NCBI GenBank assembly: GCA_945971755.1
Contig: CAMFPJ010000005.1
Span: forward strand, 1-22,170
Reading direction: 5' to 3'
DNA from: an uncultured Clostridia bacterium
GTDB taxonomy: Bacteria; Bacillota; Clostridia; Oscillospirales; Acutalibacteraceae
Length of the DNA stretch: 22,170 nucleotides
Shown here: positions 13,677 through 22,144 of the stretch, piece after piece
How positions within the stretch are numbered: position 1 is the first letter of the stretch
Layout of the letters: every line of letters starts with the position of its first letter
Notes under the pieces: generated by a model
The model's database searches: none
Told to the model about the DNA's origin: nothing
What the model saw: the letters and a program-made list of their open reading frames with translations, nothing else
Translations under genes and position numbers: made by a program

Positions 13677-15020
13677 ATGAGAAAAATTTTATCGGTATTT
13701 CTTGCCGGAATAATTATTTGTATGTCTTTTACTGGTTGCGGAAAAAATAATGCCAATACACCGACAACTCAAACAAGTGACACAATAAGGTTCTTGAACT
13801 TTAAGCCTGAGGTTGCATCTGTTTATGAAAAAATTGCAAAAGCATACAAAGATGAAACAGGCAAAACACTGATTGTAGAAACAGCCGCAAGCGGTAACTA
13901 TGAACAAACACTTGCCGCCAAAATGGGAACAAAAGAAGCACCTGTGCTTTTCCAAATCAACGGACCTAAGGGTTATCTCAACTGGAAAGATTATTGCGCT
14001 GACCTTAAAAATACCGAACTTTATAAGCATTTGACAGACAAAAGTCTTGCGGTAACTGTCAATGGCAATGTTTACGGTATCCCTTATGTTGTTGAGGGTT
14101 ACGGCATTATATATAATAAGGAAATTACAGATAAATACTTTACTCTTAAAAACAAAGCGGTTGACATAAATTCCATGGATGATGTCAACAGTTTTGCAAC
14201 ACTTAAAGCACTTGCAGAAGATATGCAAAAGCATAAGGACGAGCTTGGAATAAAAGGTGTATTTGCAGCAACATCACTAAAAACAGGCGAAGATTGGAGA
14301 TGGCAGACACATTTGGCAAATATTCCGGTTTTTTATGAATTTCAAAAGAATAATATAGATTTAGCTGGCGAAGATACTAAAAAAATAAATTTTGATTATT
14401 CGGAAAATTTCAAGAATATTTTTGATTTATATATCAATAACTCAACTGTTGAGAAAAAGGTTCTCGGATCAAAAATTGTTGATGAATCAATGGCTGAATT
14501 CGCACTCGGTGAATGTGCTATGGTTCAAAACGGAAACTGGGCTTGGTCTCAGATAAAAGGCATTTCGGGTAATAAGGTTAAGGCTGAAAATATTAAGTTT
14601 TTGCCGATTTATATGGGTATTGAAGGTGAAGAAAAGCAAGGGCTTTGTGTCGGTACCGAAAACTTTTTTGCTATAAATGCAAAGGCATCCGAAGCAGAGA
14701 GAAAAAATGCCGAAGAGTTTATTTATTGGCTTTTCTCAAGCAAAACAGGTAAAGATTTTGTTATCAATGAACTTGATATGATTTCTCCGTTTGATACCTT
14801 TACAGAAGAGGAAAGCCCCAATGACCCTCTTGCAAAAGAAGTTGTTCGTTGGATGGATAAAAAGGACACTGTAACAATTCCTTGGTATTTTACAATTTTC
14901 CCGAGTCAAAACTTCAAAAATGACTTCGGCGCAGTACTTTTACAGTATGCACAAGGCTCAAAATCATGGGACGATGTTAAAAAATTGTTTGTAGAAGAAT
15001 GGGAATCAGAAAGTAGATAA
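13677..15020 (+). CDS. Sugar ABC transporter substrate-binding lipoprotein (maltodextrin type)
   Basis: A 447-residue extracellular solute-binding protein of the MalE/family 1 group. The signal peptide ends in lipobox FTGC with Cys21, and a Thr/Asn-rich linker follows. NGNVYGIPYVVEGYGIIYN (about residues 137-155) is the conserved strand-helix unit where the sugar cleft forms. The later GECAMVQNGNWAWSQIKG and EEFIYWLFSSKTGKDF are also typical. GGAGG lies 7 nt before the ATG. It is the first gene of a six-gene cluster for import and breakdown of alpha-glucans, and a stem-loop follows its stop codon. The sugar is inferred as maltodextrin only from the downstream malQ and phosphorylase genes; the protein itself would not tell it. 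Confidence 0.85.
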   Translation: MRKILSVFLAGIIICMSFTGCGKNNANTPTTQTSDTIRFLNFKPEVASVYEKIAKAYKDETGKTLIVETAASGNYEQTLAAKMGTKEAPVLFQINGPKGYLNWKDYCADLKNTELYKHLTDKSLAVTVNGNVYGIPYVVEGYGIIYNKEITDKYFTLKNKAVDINSMDDVNSFATLKALAEDMQKHKDELGIKGVFAATSLKTGEDWRWQTHLANIPVFYEFQKNNIDLAGEDTKKINFDYSENFKNIFDLYINNSTVEKKVLGSKIVDESMAEFALGECAMVQNGNWAWSQIKGISGNKVKAENIKFLPIYMGIEGEEKQGLCVGTENFFAINAKASEAERKNAEEFIYWLFSSKTGKDFVINELDMISPFDTFTEEESPNDPLAKEVVRWMDKKDTVTIPWYFTIFPSQNFKNDFGAVLLQYAQGSKSWDDVKKLFVEEWESESR

Positions 15021-15026
15021 AAATTT

Positions 15027-15044
15027 GCCCTGCACAAGCAGGGC
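15027..15044 (+). other. Stem-loop between the binding protein and first permease
   Basis: GCCCTGC, loop ACAA, GCAGGGC: a perfect 7-bp GC-rich stem, followed by ATTGTTT rather than a clean T run. It resembles a weak terminator or 3' stabiliser that keeps binding-protein mRNA above permease mRNA. Confidence 0.6.
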
Positions 15045-15066
15045 ATTGTTTAGAAGGTGAATTTTT

Positions 15067-15912
15067 TTGGAAAAATCAATAAAAAAGTATTTTCCCGTAT
15101 TTTTGATGCCGGCTGCACTTTCATTTTTTATTGTATTTATAATTCCGTTTGTTCTCGGAATTTATCTGTCATTTACGGAATTTACAACTGTTGAAAATGC
15201 TTCTTTCATAGGAATACAAAATTATATTACGGCATTTACAAGAGATAAAAATTTCCTTAATGCTTTGTGGTTTACCGTTAAATTCACTTTTGTTTCAGTA
15301 ATAACCGTTAACTTTTTTGCATTTTCTCTGGCGTTACTTTTGACAAAAGGAATTAAGGGAACAAAAGTTTTCAGAACGGTGTTTTTTATGCCTAATTTAA
15401 TAGGTGGAATTGTTCTCGGTTACATCTGGAATTTGCTGATAAATGCTGTTCTCGGTACTTTTGGATTAGACATTACCTATGATGCAAAATACGGTTTTTG
15501 GGGACTTGTTTTTCTTATGAACTGGCAGTTAATAGGTTATATGATGGTAATTTATATCGCAGGAATACAGAATGTGCCGTCTGAACTTATTGAAGCCGCT
15601 CAAATTGACGGAGCATCTCGTTTTTCCGTACTTCGAAATGTAATAATTCCAATGGTTATGCCGTCAGTTACAATATGTTTATTTTTAACACTGACAAATT
15701 CGTTTAAGCTTTTTGACCAAAACTTAGCGCTCACGGGTGGTGCTCCGGCAAAACAAACATCAATGCTGGCACTTGATATTTACAATACCTTTTACGGCAG
15801 AATAGGCTATCAAGGCGTAGGACAGGCTAAGGCGGTTGTATTTTTCCTTATTGTTGCACTTATTGCTTTTATTCAGCTTAAAATAACGGGACGAAAAGAG
15901 GAGGAAGCATAA
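15067..15912 (+). CDS. Sugar ABC transporter permease, MalF type
   Basis: A 281-residue inner-membrane permease of the binding-protein-dependent (MetI-like) family with about six helices; the first is near residues 10-34. The cytoplasmic EAA loop that docks to the ATPase reads EAAQIDGASRFSVLRNVIIP (about 178-197). It lacks the long periplasmic insertion of E. coli MalF, as usual for Firmicutes sugar permeases. The start is TTG at 15067-15069 with AAGGTGA 6 nt upstream; no ATG is suitably placed. Its stop TAA shares one base with the next ATG (TAATG), so the two permeases are translationally coupled. Confidence 0.87.
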   Translation: MEKSIKKYFPVFLMPAALSFFIVFIIPFVLGIYLSFTEFTTVENASFIGIQNYITAFTRDKNFLNALWFTVKFTFVSVITVNFFAFSLALLLTKGIKGTKVFRTVFFMPNLIGGIVLGYIWNLLINAVLGTFGLDITYDAKYGFWGLVFLMNWQLIGYMMVIYIAGIQNVPSELIEAAQIDGASRFSVLRNVIIPMVMPSVTICLFLTLTNSFKLFDQNLALTGGAPAKQTSMLALDIYNTFYGRIGYQGVGQAKAVVFFLIVALIAFIQLKITGRKEEEA

Positions 15913-16751
15913 TGAATTCTGATAAAAGAATCAAAAACGGAATAACATTTGTATTTCTTCTCTTTTGGTCAACGGTATTTCTGTTTCCGATTTATCTTGT
16001 AATTCTGAATTCGTTTAAGTCGAAGTTTAATATTGTCGGAAGTCCGTTTAAGTTTCCGGATAAAGACACTTTTGTCGGTATAGAAAACTATGTAAACGGA
16101 ATCAGAATGTCTGACCTTATTCCGTCATTCTTAAGAACTTTGATTATCACTGTCGGTTCAGTTCTTGTGATTGTATTTTTTACATCTATGGCGGCGTGGT
16201 TTATTGTACGAGTTAAAAGCAAATTTACAAAAACAATTTATTATTTGTTCTTATTCAGTATGATTGTTCCGTTCCAGATGGTAATGTTTACAATGGTTTA
16301 TATTTGCACAAAACTCGGCCTTAACAGTGTTTTGGGAATTATTCCTGTCTATTTGGGATTTGGCTCGGGTATGTCGGTCTTTCTTTTCGCCGGTTTTATC
16401 CGCGGGCTGCCGCTGGAAATTGAAGAAGCCGCAATGATTGACGGATGCGGTCCCATTCGTACATTTTTTACGGTAGTTTTTCCAATGCTTAAGCCTACTG
16501 CAATTACCGTAGCAATTCTTAATGCAATGTGGATATGGAATGACTTTTTGCTTCCTTATCTTTTACTCGGAACTCAAAACAAAACATTGTCCGTAGCAAT
16601 TCAAATTGCAACTCAAGGTGCTTACGGCTCTATTGACTGGGGCGGATTTATGGCAATGCTTGTTCTTGCAATTATTCCTATTGTGATTTTCTATCTGTTC
16701 TGTCAAAAATATATTATTAAAGGTGTAATTGACGGAGCTGTTAAAGGTTAA
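15912..16751 (+). CDS. Sugar ABC transporter permease, MalG type
   Basis: A 279-residue partner permease with about six membrane helices. The N-terminal helix (about 11-30) is followed by the extracellular loop carrying IENYVNGIRMSDL. The EAA loop is EEAAMIDGCGPIRTFFTVVF, and NAMWIWNDFLLPYLLL is a strongly conserved MalG-type segment. The C-terminus ends in a hydrophobic helix plus KYIIKGVIDGAVKG, a common MalG-family tail. It overlaps the first permease by one base, and the ATPase follows after 9 nt. GAGGAAG precedes the start codon. Confidence 0.88.
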   Translation: MNSDKRIKNGITFVFLLFWSTVFLFPIYLVILNSFKSKFNIVGSPFKFPDKDTFVGIENYVNGIRMSDLIPSFLRTLIITVGSVLVIVFFTSMAAWFIVRVKSKFTKTIYYLFLFSMIVPFQMVMFTMVYICTKLGLNSVLGIIPVYLGFGSGMSVFLFAGFIRGLPLEIEEAAMIDGCGPIRTFFTVVFPMLKPTAITVAILNAMWIWNDFLLPYLLLGTQNKTLSVAIQIATQGAYGSIDWGGFMAMLVLAIIPIVIFYLFCQKYIIKGVIDGAVKG

Positions 16752-16760
16752 GGTGAAGAC

Positions 16761-17867
16761 ATGTCAACAATAAAACTTCAAAATATCAAAAAAACTTACG
16801 AAGACGGCACAACTGTAATCGAGAACTTAAATCTTGATATTAAAGATAAAGAGTTTATTATACTTGTAGGGCCGTCAGGATGCGGAAAATCAACTACACT
16901 TCGTATGATTGCAGGGCTTGAGGAAATCACAGACGGAGATCTTTATATCGGAGATAGAAGGGTAAATGATGTTACACCGAAAGACCGTGATATTGCCATG
17001 GTTTTTCAAAGCTATGCACTTTATCCACACATGACGGTTTATAAAAATATGGCATTTGGACTTCGCAACAGAAAAGTGCCGAAAGATGAAATAGATAGAA
17101 AGGTGAAAGAAGCGGCAAAAATGCTTGACATTGAACGCTATCTTAACAGAAAGCCGAGAGCACTTTCCGGCGGACAGAGACAAAGAGTAGCATTGGGCAG
17201 GGCAATGGTTCGTGAACCCTCTGTCTTTCTTTTGGACGAGCCGCTTTCCAATCTTGATGCAAAGTTGCGAACAGAAATGAGAGGCAGAATTTCGATGCTT
17301 CATAGAAAACTTCAGACAACATTTGTTTATGTTACTCATGACCAAACCGAAGCCATGACAATGGCTGACAGAATTGTAGTTCTCAAAGACGGAAAAGTAA
17401 TGCAATTTGACACCCCGACAGAGCTGTACAATCACCCTCAAAATATGTTTGTTGCAGGGTTTATCGGTTCTCCGCAAATGAATTTTCTTAATGTTAAAAT
17501 TGAAGTAATTAAAAATAAATATGCCGCCGTTTCAGATTCGTTCAAGATTTGGCTTCCCGAAAGAATGTATGACTCTCTTTCACTTTACAGAAATAAAGAA
17601 GTAATACTCGGTATCCGTCCTGATGACTTACACGCAGAAAGTTTTTATATTGACAGAACATCTTCCGACAAAATAAAAATCCATATTGACATTGCTGAAA
17701 TGACAGGCTCAGATTATTTCCTTTACGGAACTGCAGGCACACAGAAAATTACAGCAAAGGTGCCGTCAACACATACTGTGAGTGACGATACAGACTGTGA
17801 CATTACGGTGGATATTGATAAAATCCATATTTTTGATAAGATCAGCGAAAAGCTGATATGTGATTGA
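16761..17867 (+). CDS. Sugar ABC transporter ATP-binding protein (MsmX/UgpC/MalK type)
   Basis: A 368-residue ATPase that powers import by the two permeases. Walker A GPSGCGKS (37-44), Q-loop in VFQSYALYP (81-89), signature LSGGQ (135-139), Walker B VFLLDE (155-160), and switch His193 (VTHD) are all intact. Residues about 240-368 form the C-terminal TOBE-type regulatory region, with GIRPDDLH and AEMTGSDYFLYG. In many Firmicutes such ATPases serve several sugar importers. Here it is encoded next to its own permeases, so a dedicated role is likely. The ribosome site is a short AAGGTGA. The last codon TGA overlaps the -35 box of the next promoter. Confidence 0.88.
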   Translation: MSTIKLQNIKKTYEDGTTVIENLNLDIKDKEFIILVGPSGCGKSTTLRMIAGLEEITDGDLYIGDRRVNDVTPKDRDIAMVFQSYALYPHMTVYKNMAFGLRNRKVPKDEIDRKVKEAAKMLDIERYLNRKPRALSGGQRQRVALGRAMVREPSVFLLDEPLSNLDAKLRTEMRGRISMLHRKLQTTFVYVTHDQTEAMTMADRIVVLKDGKVMQFDTPTELYNHPQNMFVAGFIGSPQMNFLNVKIEVIKNKYAAVSDSFKIWLPERMYDSLSLYRNKEVILGIRPDDLHAESFYIDRTSSDKIKIHIDIAEMTGSDYFLYGTAGTQKITAKVPSTHTVSDDTDCDITVDIDKIHIFDKISEKLICD

Positions 17868-17892
17868 CTTTTTGCAAGAAAAATAATATATT
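17864..17892 (+). promoter_or_regulatory. Internal promoter for malQ and phosphorylase
   Basis: TTGACT (17864-17869), 17 nt, TATATT (17887-17892): near-consensus on both hexamers. It starts in the stop codon of the ATPase gene and lies 32 nt before malQ. The two enzymes can therefore be made without the importer. Confidence 0.65.
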
Positions 17893-17924
17893 ATTCGGTA
17901 GTATTTTGATTAGGCTGTGATAAT

Positions 17925-19427
17925 ATGAGAACAAGCGGTGTGCTTTTGCACATTTCCTCATTACCGAGTGACTGGGGTATCGGCACTTTCGGTAAAGAAG
18001 CATTCAGATTTGTAGATTTTTTGAAATCGGCCGGGCAGTACTATTGGCAGATTTTGCCGCTGTGTCCCACTTCTTTCGGTGACAGTCCGTATCAGTCATT
18101 TTCAACTTTTGCCGGCAATCCGTATTTTATTGATTTGGATATTTTGTGCCGTGACGGACTTTTGAAAGAGAGTGAATACTCTAACATAAATTGGGGTAAA
18201 GATCCTGTAAAGGTGGATTATTCAAAACTGTTTGAAAACAGATTTTCGGTATTAAAGCTCGCCTTTGAAAGATTTTGCGAAGATGACAAATATCAGGAAT
18301 TTGTTAATAAAAACAGTTTTTGGCTAGAGGACTATTCGCTTTATATGACATTAAAATTTTATAATGAAGGTAAACCATGGTACAAGTGGGAGGACAAATT
18401 CAAAAAGCGTGAAAAATCTGCATTGGACATGTTCAAAAAAGATAATTCCAATGAAATTTCTTTTTGGAAATTTGTTCAGTTTGAATTTTTTAATCAGTGG
18501 AATAATCTCAAAGAGTACGCTCACAAAAACGGTGTTTATATAATCGGTGATATCCCGATTTATGTAGCAGGTGATTCAGCCGACGTTTGGGCAGAACCGA
18601 ATTTATTTCAAATTGATGAAAACTGTAATTTTACCCATGTTGCCGGTTGCCCGCCGGACGCCTTTACTGAGGACGGACAGCTTTGGGGAAACCCTCTTTA
18701 CAATTGGGATGAAATGAAAAATAAGGATTACGAATGGTGGAAAAAACGAATTTCTCATACAACAAAAATGTTTGACACCATTCGTATTGACCATTTCAGA
18801 GGCTTCGAGTCATATTACAGTATTCCCGCAACCGCCAAAACCGCAAAAATCGGTGAATGGAAAAAAGGCCCCGGAATTGAGTTTTTCAAAAGCGTTGAGC
18901 AAACACTCGGTAAGACAAATATTATTGCTGAGGATCTTGGATTTTTAACGCCTGATGTAAAAAAAATGCTTAAGCAAAGCGGCTTTCCCGGAATGAAAGT
19001 TTTGCAGTTCGCATTTGATTCTGATGATGACAGTGATTATCTTCTTCATAACATTACAAAGAAAAGCGTTTGCTACACGGGCACTCACGATAATGACACA
19101 ATAAACGGATATATAAAGAATGCCAGTAAAAGCACTCGTAAGCGCGCAAAAGATTATTTAGGGCTTACAAAGCGCGAAGGATATAATTGGGGAATGATGC
19201 GTGCTTGTTGGAGTTCCAATGCTGACACTGCAATTGTCACAATGCAAGACATTTTAGGCCTTGGCACTGATGCGAGAATGAATATTCCTTCAACTGATAC
19301 CGATAACTGGCAGTGGCGAGCAGAAAAAAATAATATTAACTCAGAGCTTGCCGAAAAAGTTAGATATTACACAAATCTTTATAAGAGATTGCCGAAATCT
19401 AAGGGTGGTAATAAATGTCAAAAATAA
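17925..19427 (+). CDS. malQ: 4-alpha-glucanotransferase (amylomaltase)
   Basis: Cytoplasmic GH77 enzyme of 500 residues that shuffles alpha-1,4-glucan segments, releasing glucose and lengthening short maltodextrins for the phosphorylase. The N-terminal HISSLPSDWGIGTFG and GDSPYQSFSTFAGNP are family hallmarks. The catalytic residues are visible: nucleophile Asp289 in RIDHFRG, acid/base Glu336 in AEDLG, and Asp389 in GTHDND. Length is that of the short bacterial amylomaltase class (about 500), not the longer E. coli form. The ATG follows a poor ribosome site (TAGG and GTGATAAT), so translation may be modest. Its last 13 nt overlap the start of the phosphorylase gene in another frame, which suggests coupling. 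Confidence 0.95.
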   Translation: MRTSGVLLHISSLPSDWGIGTFGKEAFRFVDFLKSAGQYYWQILPLCPTSFGDSPYQSFSTFAGNPYFIDLDILCRDGLLKESEYSNINWGKDPVKVDYSKLFENRFSVLKLAFERFCEDDKYQEFVNKNSFWLEDYSLYMTLKFYNEGKPWYKWEDKFKKREKSALDMFKKDNSNEISFWKFVQFEFFNQWNNLKEYAHKNGVYIIGDIPIYVAGDSADVWAEPNLFQIDENCNFTHVAGCPPDAFTEDGQLWGNPLYNWDEMKNKDYEWWKKRISHTTKMFDTIRIDHFRGFESYYSIPATAKTAKIGEWKKGPGIEFFKSVEQTLGKTNIIAEDLGFLTPDVKKMLKQSGFPGMKVLQFAFDSDDDSDYLLHNITKKSVCYTGTHDNDTINGYIKNASKSTRKRAKDYLGLTKREGYNWGMMRACWSSNADTAIVTMQDILGLGTDARMNIPSTDTDNWQWRAEKNNINSELAEKVRYYTNLYKRLPKSKGGNKCQK

Positions 19428-21763
19428 TTGATGATGCAAAAATAATTTCAAAGGCAAAATATCAAAAAGAAATCGGTGAACTTAAATCATTTGAACTTCA
19501 CGATGTAATTTCAACTGCTTTTTTGTCGTTTATTTCAGATGATTGGAAAGAAAGTCGCGAAAGGCATATTTCAAACAGATGCGCTTACTATTTTTCTGCG
19601 GAATTTCTTGTCGGAAGAGCAATTTACAATAATCTTGCAAGCAAGGAAATATTAAATTCCGTTCAAGAAGAATTAAAAGAACTCGGAACCAGTCTTAATC
19701 TTTTGGAAGATATTGAAGACGCAGCCCTCGGTAACGGTGGGCTTGGCCGTTTGGCCGCATGTTTTTTAGACAGTGCCGCAACGCTTGAAAAACCTTTATT
19801 GGGATATGGCATTCGCTATAAGTACGGACTCTTTAAGCAGGAAATTGCCGACGGCTTTCAAATTGAGCAGGTTGACGATTGGACGCGCTACGGTGACCCT
19901 TGGTCTGTAAGACACGAGGATGAAACCGTAAGAGTTGATTTTAAGAATATGAGTGTTCGTGCTGTTCCTTACGATATGCCGATTGTTGGTTTCAGAACTA
20001 ATAATGTTGGTACATTGCGCCTTTGGCAGAGTGAATCGTTGGAACCTTTTGATTTTGAAACATTTAATGAACAAAAATACGATAAATCTGTTTCTGTCAA
20101 AAACAGGGCAGAGGATATTTCAAGAGTCCTTTACCCTAATGATGACACAAACGAGGGCAAAAAGCTTCGTCTGAAACAGCAGTACTTTTTCTCAAGTGCA
20201 TCACTTCAAGACATTATAAGAAACTATAAAAAATATCACGGAACAGATTTTTCAAAATTTGCAGATTTTGTTACTGTTCAGCTTAATGATACTCACCCTG
20301 TAATTTCAATTCCGGAGCTTATCCGCCTTTTAACTGACAGTGAAGGGCTTTCTTTTGACGAGGCTTTTGATATTACCGTAAATGTTTTCAATTACACAAA
20401 CCACACCGTAATGCAGGAAGCACTTGAAAAGTGGGATATGAAAATTATACGAGACACCGTCCCGCAGGTTGTTGATATTATTAAAAAGATTGACAAAAAG
20501 CTTCGAAAAGAGCTTGATAAAAAGGGTGTTCAAAGAGCAGATGCCGAAAAAATGTATATAATTCAGGAAAAACGCGTTCACATGGCGTATCTTGCGGTTT
20601 TCTGCGCTAAATATATTAACGGTGTTGCTGAAATTCATACTGAAATTCTTAAAGACAGCGTTCTTAAAAATTGGTATGAGATTTATCCTGAAAAGTTTCA
20701 AAATAAGACTAACGGAATTACCCAAAGAAGATGGCTTTATCTTTGTAACCCCGAACTTTCATCACTTATTACAGAACTTTTAGGAACTGACGAATGGGTA
20801 AAAGACCTTAGTAAGCTTTCTGAACTTGAAAGATTCGCAAATGACGGTTCCGTAATTTCCCGTTTTGCAGATATTAAGCAAATAAAGAAAAATCAACTTG
20901 CGGAGTTTATAAATGCAAAAGACGGATTTTCTGTTGACCCGAATACAATTTTCGATATCCAAATTAAGCGTTTACATGAGTACAAACGACAGCTACTCAA
21001 TATTTTGGCAATTTTAGAACTTTATTTTGAGATAAAAGAGGGAACACTTACAGATTTTACACCCACAACATTTATTTTCGGTGCGAAGTCAGCCCCCGGG
21101 TATGCCCGTGCAAAAGGTATTATCAAACTTATAAATGAAGTGTCAAAGCTTATTGAAAAAGACGAAAAAGTGTCAAAATATATTAAGGTTGTATTTGTTA
21201 AAGATTACAATGTGTCTTATGCTGAAAAGCTTGTTGCTGCCGCAGATGTCAGCGAACAGATTTCAACTGCCGGTACAGAGGCAAGCGGCACAGGCAACAT
21301 GAAACTTATGCTTAACGGTGCAGTAACTCTCGGCACGTTTGACGGAGCTAATATTGAAATTGTCCGTGAAGCAGGGGGAGAGAATAACTATATTTTCGGC
21401 GCTACCGTTGAGAAAATTGAAGATATAAAAGAACATTATTGTTCAAAAGACTATTATGAAAACGATAAGAGAATAAAACGGGTTCTTGATGCTCTTGTGG
21501 ACGGTACGCTTAAAGACGGACGAACGAAGATTTTCAAAGAGCTTTATACATCGCTTTTAGATGGAGCGTCTTGGCACGAGCCGGACCATTATTTCTTACT
21601 TCTTGATTTCGACGATTACGTTAAAACAAAAATAAGAGTAAATAACGACTATAAAGAAAAAACTGCATTTTACAGAAAATGCTGGCTCAATATGTGTAAT
21701 GCCGGAAAATTCTCATCTGACAGAACAATTAAAGAATACTGTGATGATATCTGGCATATATAA
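19415..21763 (+). CDS. glgP: Alpha-glucan (glycogen/maltodextrin) phosphorylase
   Basis: Cytoplasmic GT35 enzyme of 782 residues that cleaves terminal alpha-1,4-glucose with phosphate to give glucose 1-phosphate. ALGNGGLGRLAACFLDS (about 104-120) and GYGIRYKYGLFKQEI (130-144) form the glucan/phosphate site. The PLP cofactor is bound by Lys630 in EASGTGNMKLMLNGA. QIKRLHEYKRQLLN and FGAKSAPGYARAKG are further family blocks. It is slightly shorter than E. coli GlgP (815), mainly at the N-terminus, as in other bacterial forms lacking regulatory extensions. AAGGGTGG, lying inside malQ, is the ribosome site. With MalQ it forms the classic pair for complete use of imported maltodextrin; a role in glycogen turnover is also possible. 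Confidence 0.95.
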   Translation: MSKIIDDAKIISKAKYQKEIGELKSFELHDVISTAFLSFISDDWKESRERHISNRCAYYFSAEFLVGRAIYNNLASKEILNSVQEELKELGTSLNLLEDIEDAALGNGGLGRLAACFLDSAATLEKPLLGYGIRYKYGLFKQEIADGFQIEQVDDWTRYGDPWSVRHEDETVRVDFKNMSVRAVPYDMPIVGFRTNNVGTLRLWQSESLEPFDFETFNEQKYDKSVSVKNRAEDISRVLYPNDDTNEGKKLRLKQQYFFSSASLQDIIRNYKKYHGTDFSKFADFVTVQLNDTHPVISIPELIRLLTDSEGLSFDEAFDITVNVFNYTNHTVMQEALEKWDMKIIRDTVPQVVDIIKKIDKKLRKELDKKGVQRADAEKMYIIQEKRVHMAYLAVFCAKYINGVAEIHTEILKDSVLKNWYEIYPEKFQNKTNGITQRRWLYLCNPELSSLITELLGTDEWVKDLSKLSELERFANDGSVISRFADIKQIKKNQLAEFINAKDGFSVDPNTIFDIQIKRLHEYKRQLLNILAILELYFEIKEGTLTDFTPTTFIFGAKSAPGYARAKGIIKLINEVSKLIEKDEKVSKYIKVVFVKDYNVSYAEKLVAAADVSEQISTAGTEASGTGNMKLMLNGAVTLGTFDGANIEIVREAGGENNYIFGATVEKIEDIKEHYCSKDYYENDKRIKRVLDALVDGTLKDGRTKIFKELYTSLLDGASWHEPDHYFLLLDFDDYVKTKIRVNNDYKEKTAFYRKCWLNMCNAGKFSSDRTIKEYCDDIWHI

Positions 21764-21773
21764 TTAAGCTAAA

Positions 21774-21810
21774 AAAGGACGAACTTGATAAAAGTTCGTC
21801 CTTTAGTTAT
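21774..21810 (+). terminator. Terminator of the maltodextrin operon
   Basis: AAAGGACGAACTT, loop GATAA, AAGTTCGTCCTTT: a perfect 13-bp stem whose right arm ends in TTT, then AGTTAT. It starts 10 nt after the phosphorylase stop. The -35 box of the next promoter sits in its left arm and loop. Confidence 0.8.
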
Positions 21811-21813
21811 AAT
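21785..21813 (+). promoter_or_regulatory. birA promoter embedded in the preceding terminator
   Basis: TTGATA (21785-21790), 17 nt, TATAAT (21808-21813). The -35 covers the end of the left arm and the loop of the glgP terminator. The birA start is 27 nt beyond the -10. Confidence 0.65.
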
Positions 21814-21840
21814 ATTAGAGATTTTGAAAGGAGAGATACT

Positions 21841-22144
21841 TTGAATAACCTAAAACCGAAGTTCAATTTTATAAATTTTGATGAAATTGATTCTACTAAT
21901 GTTTACGTTAAAAATAATTATAAAAAACTGCAGCATTTAACGGTTGTAACTGCAAATTTCCAAAGTGCAGGCAGAGGAAGACTCGGAAAAAGTTTTGTTT
22001 CTCCTAAAGGCACAGGCGCATATTTTTCACTTCTCTTAAAAGAAAATATTTCCCCGGAAAATTCAAAGTTTTTAACTGTTATGGCTGCTGTTGCCGTTGC
22101 TGAAACAATCGAGAACATTACAAGCAAACCGGTTAAAATTAAGT
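21841..22144 (+). CDS. birA: Biotin-protein ligase, 5' part only
   Basis: Attaches biotin to the carrier domain of acetyl-CoA carboxylase and related enzymes via biotinyl-AMP. About 101 codons are present. The protein starts directly in the catalytic domain (FINFDEIDSTN) without the N-terminal winged-helix repressor domain, so it is a monofunctional ligase unless a longer start exists. The biotin/AMP loop is AGRGRLGKSFVSPKGTGAYF. The start is TTG 21841 with AGGAGA 6 nt upstream. Native sequence ends after KPVKIK plus one T (22144). The family expects WPND or WVND next, but from 22145 the sequence is adapter, so the apparent open frame to the window end is false there. Confidence 0.88.

Noticed and set aside
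13689..14234. Antisense open frame of 181 codons opposite the sugar-binding protein gene
   Set aside because: Cys- and Phe-rich nonsense composition, no ribosome site, entirely inside a well-supported gene.
16890..17477. Antisense open frame of 195 codons opposite the sugar ATPase gene
   Set aside because: It lies wholly within a gene with intact ABC motifs, has no ribosome site or homologous pattern, and its composition is that of a reverse-frame shadow.
17841..17856. Hairpin ATCAGC-GAAAA-GCTGAT near the end of the sugar ATPase gene as a terminator
   Set aside because: Six base pairs only, inside coding sequence, and not followed by a T run; the stop codon lies beyond it.
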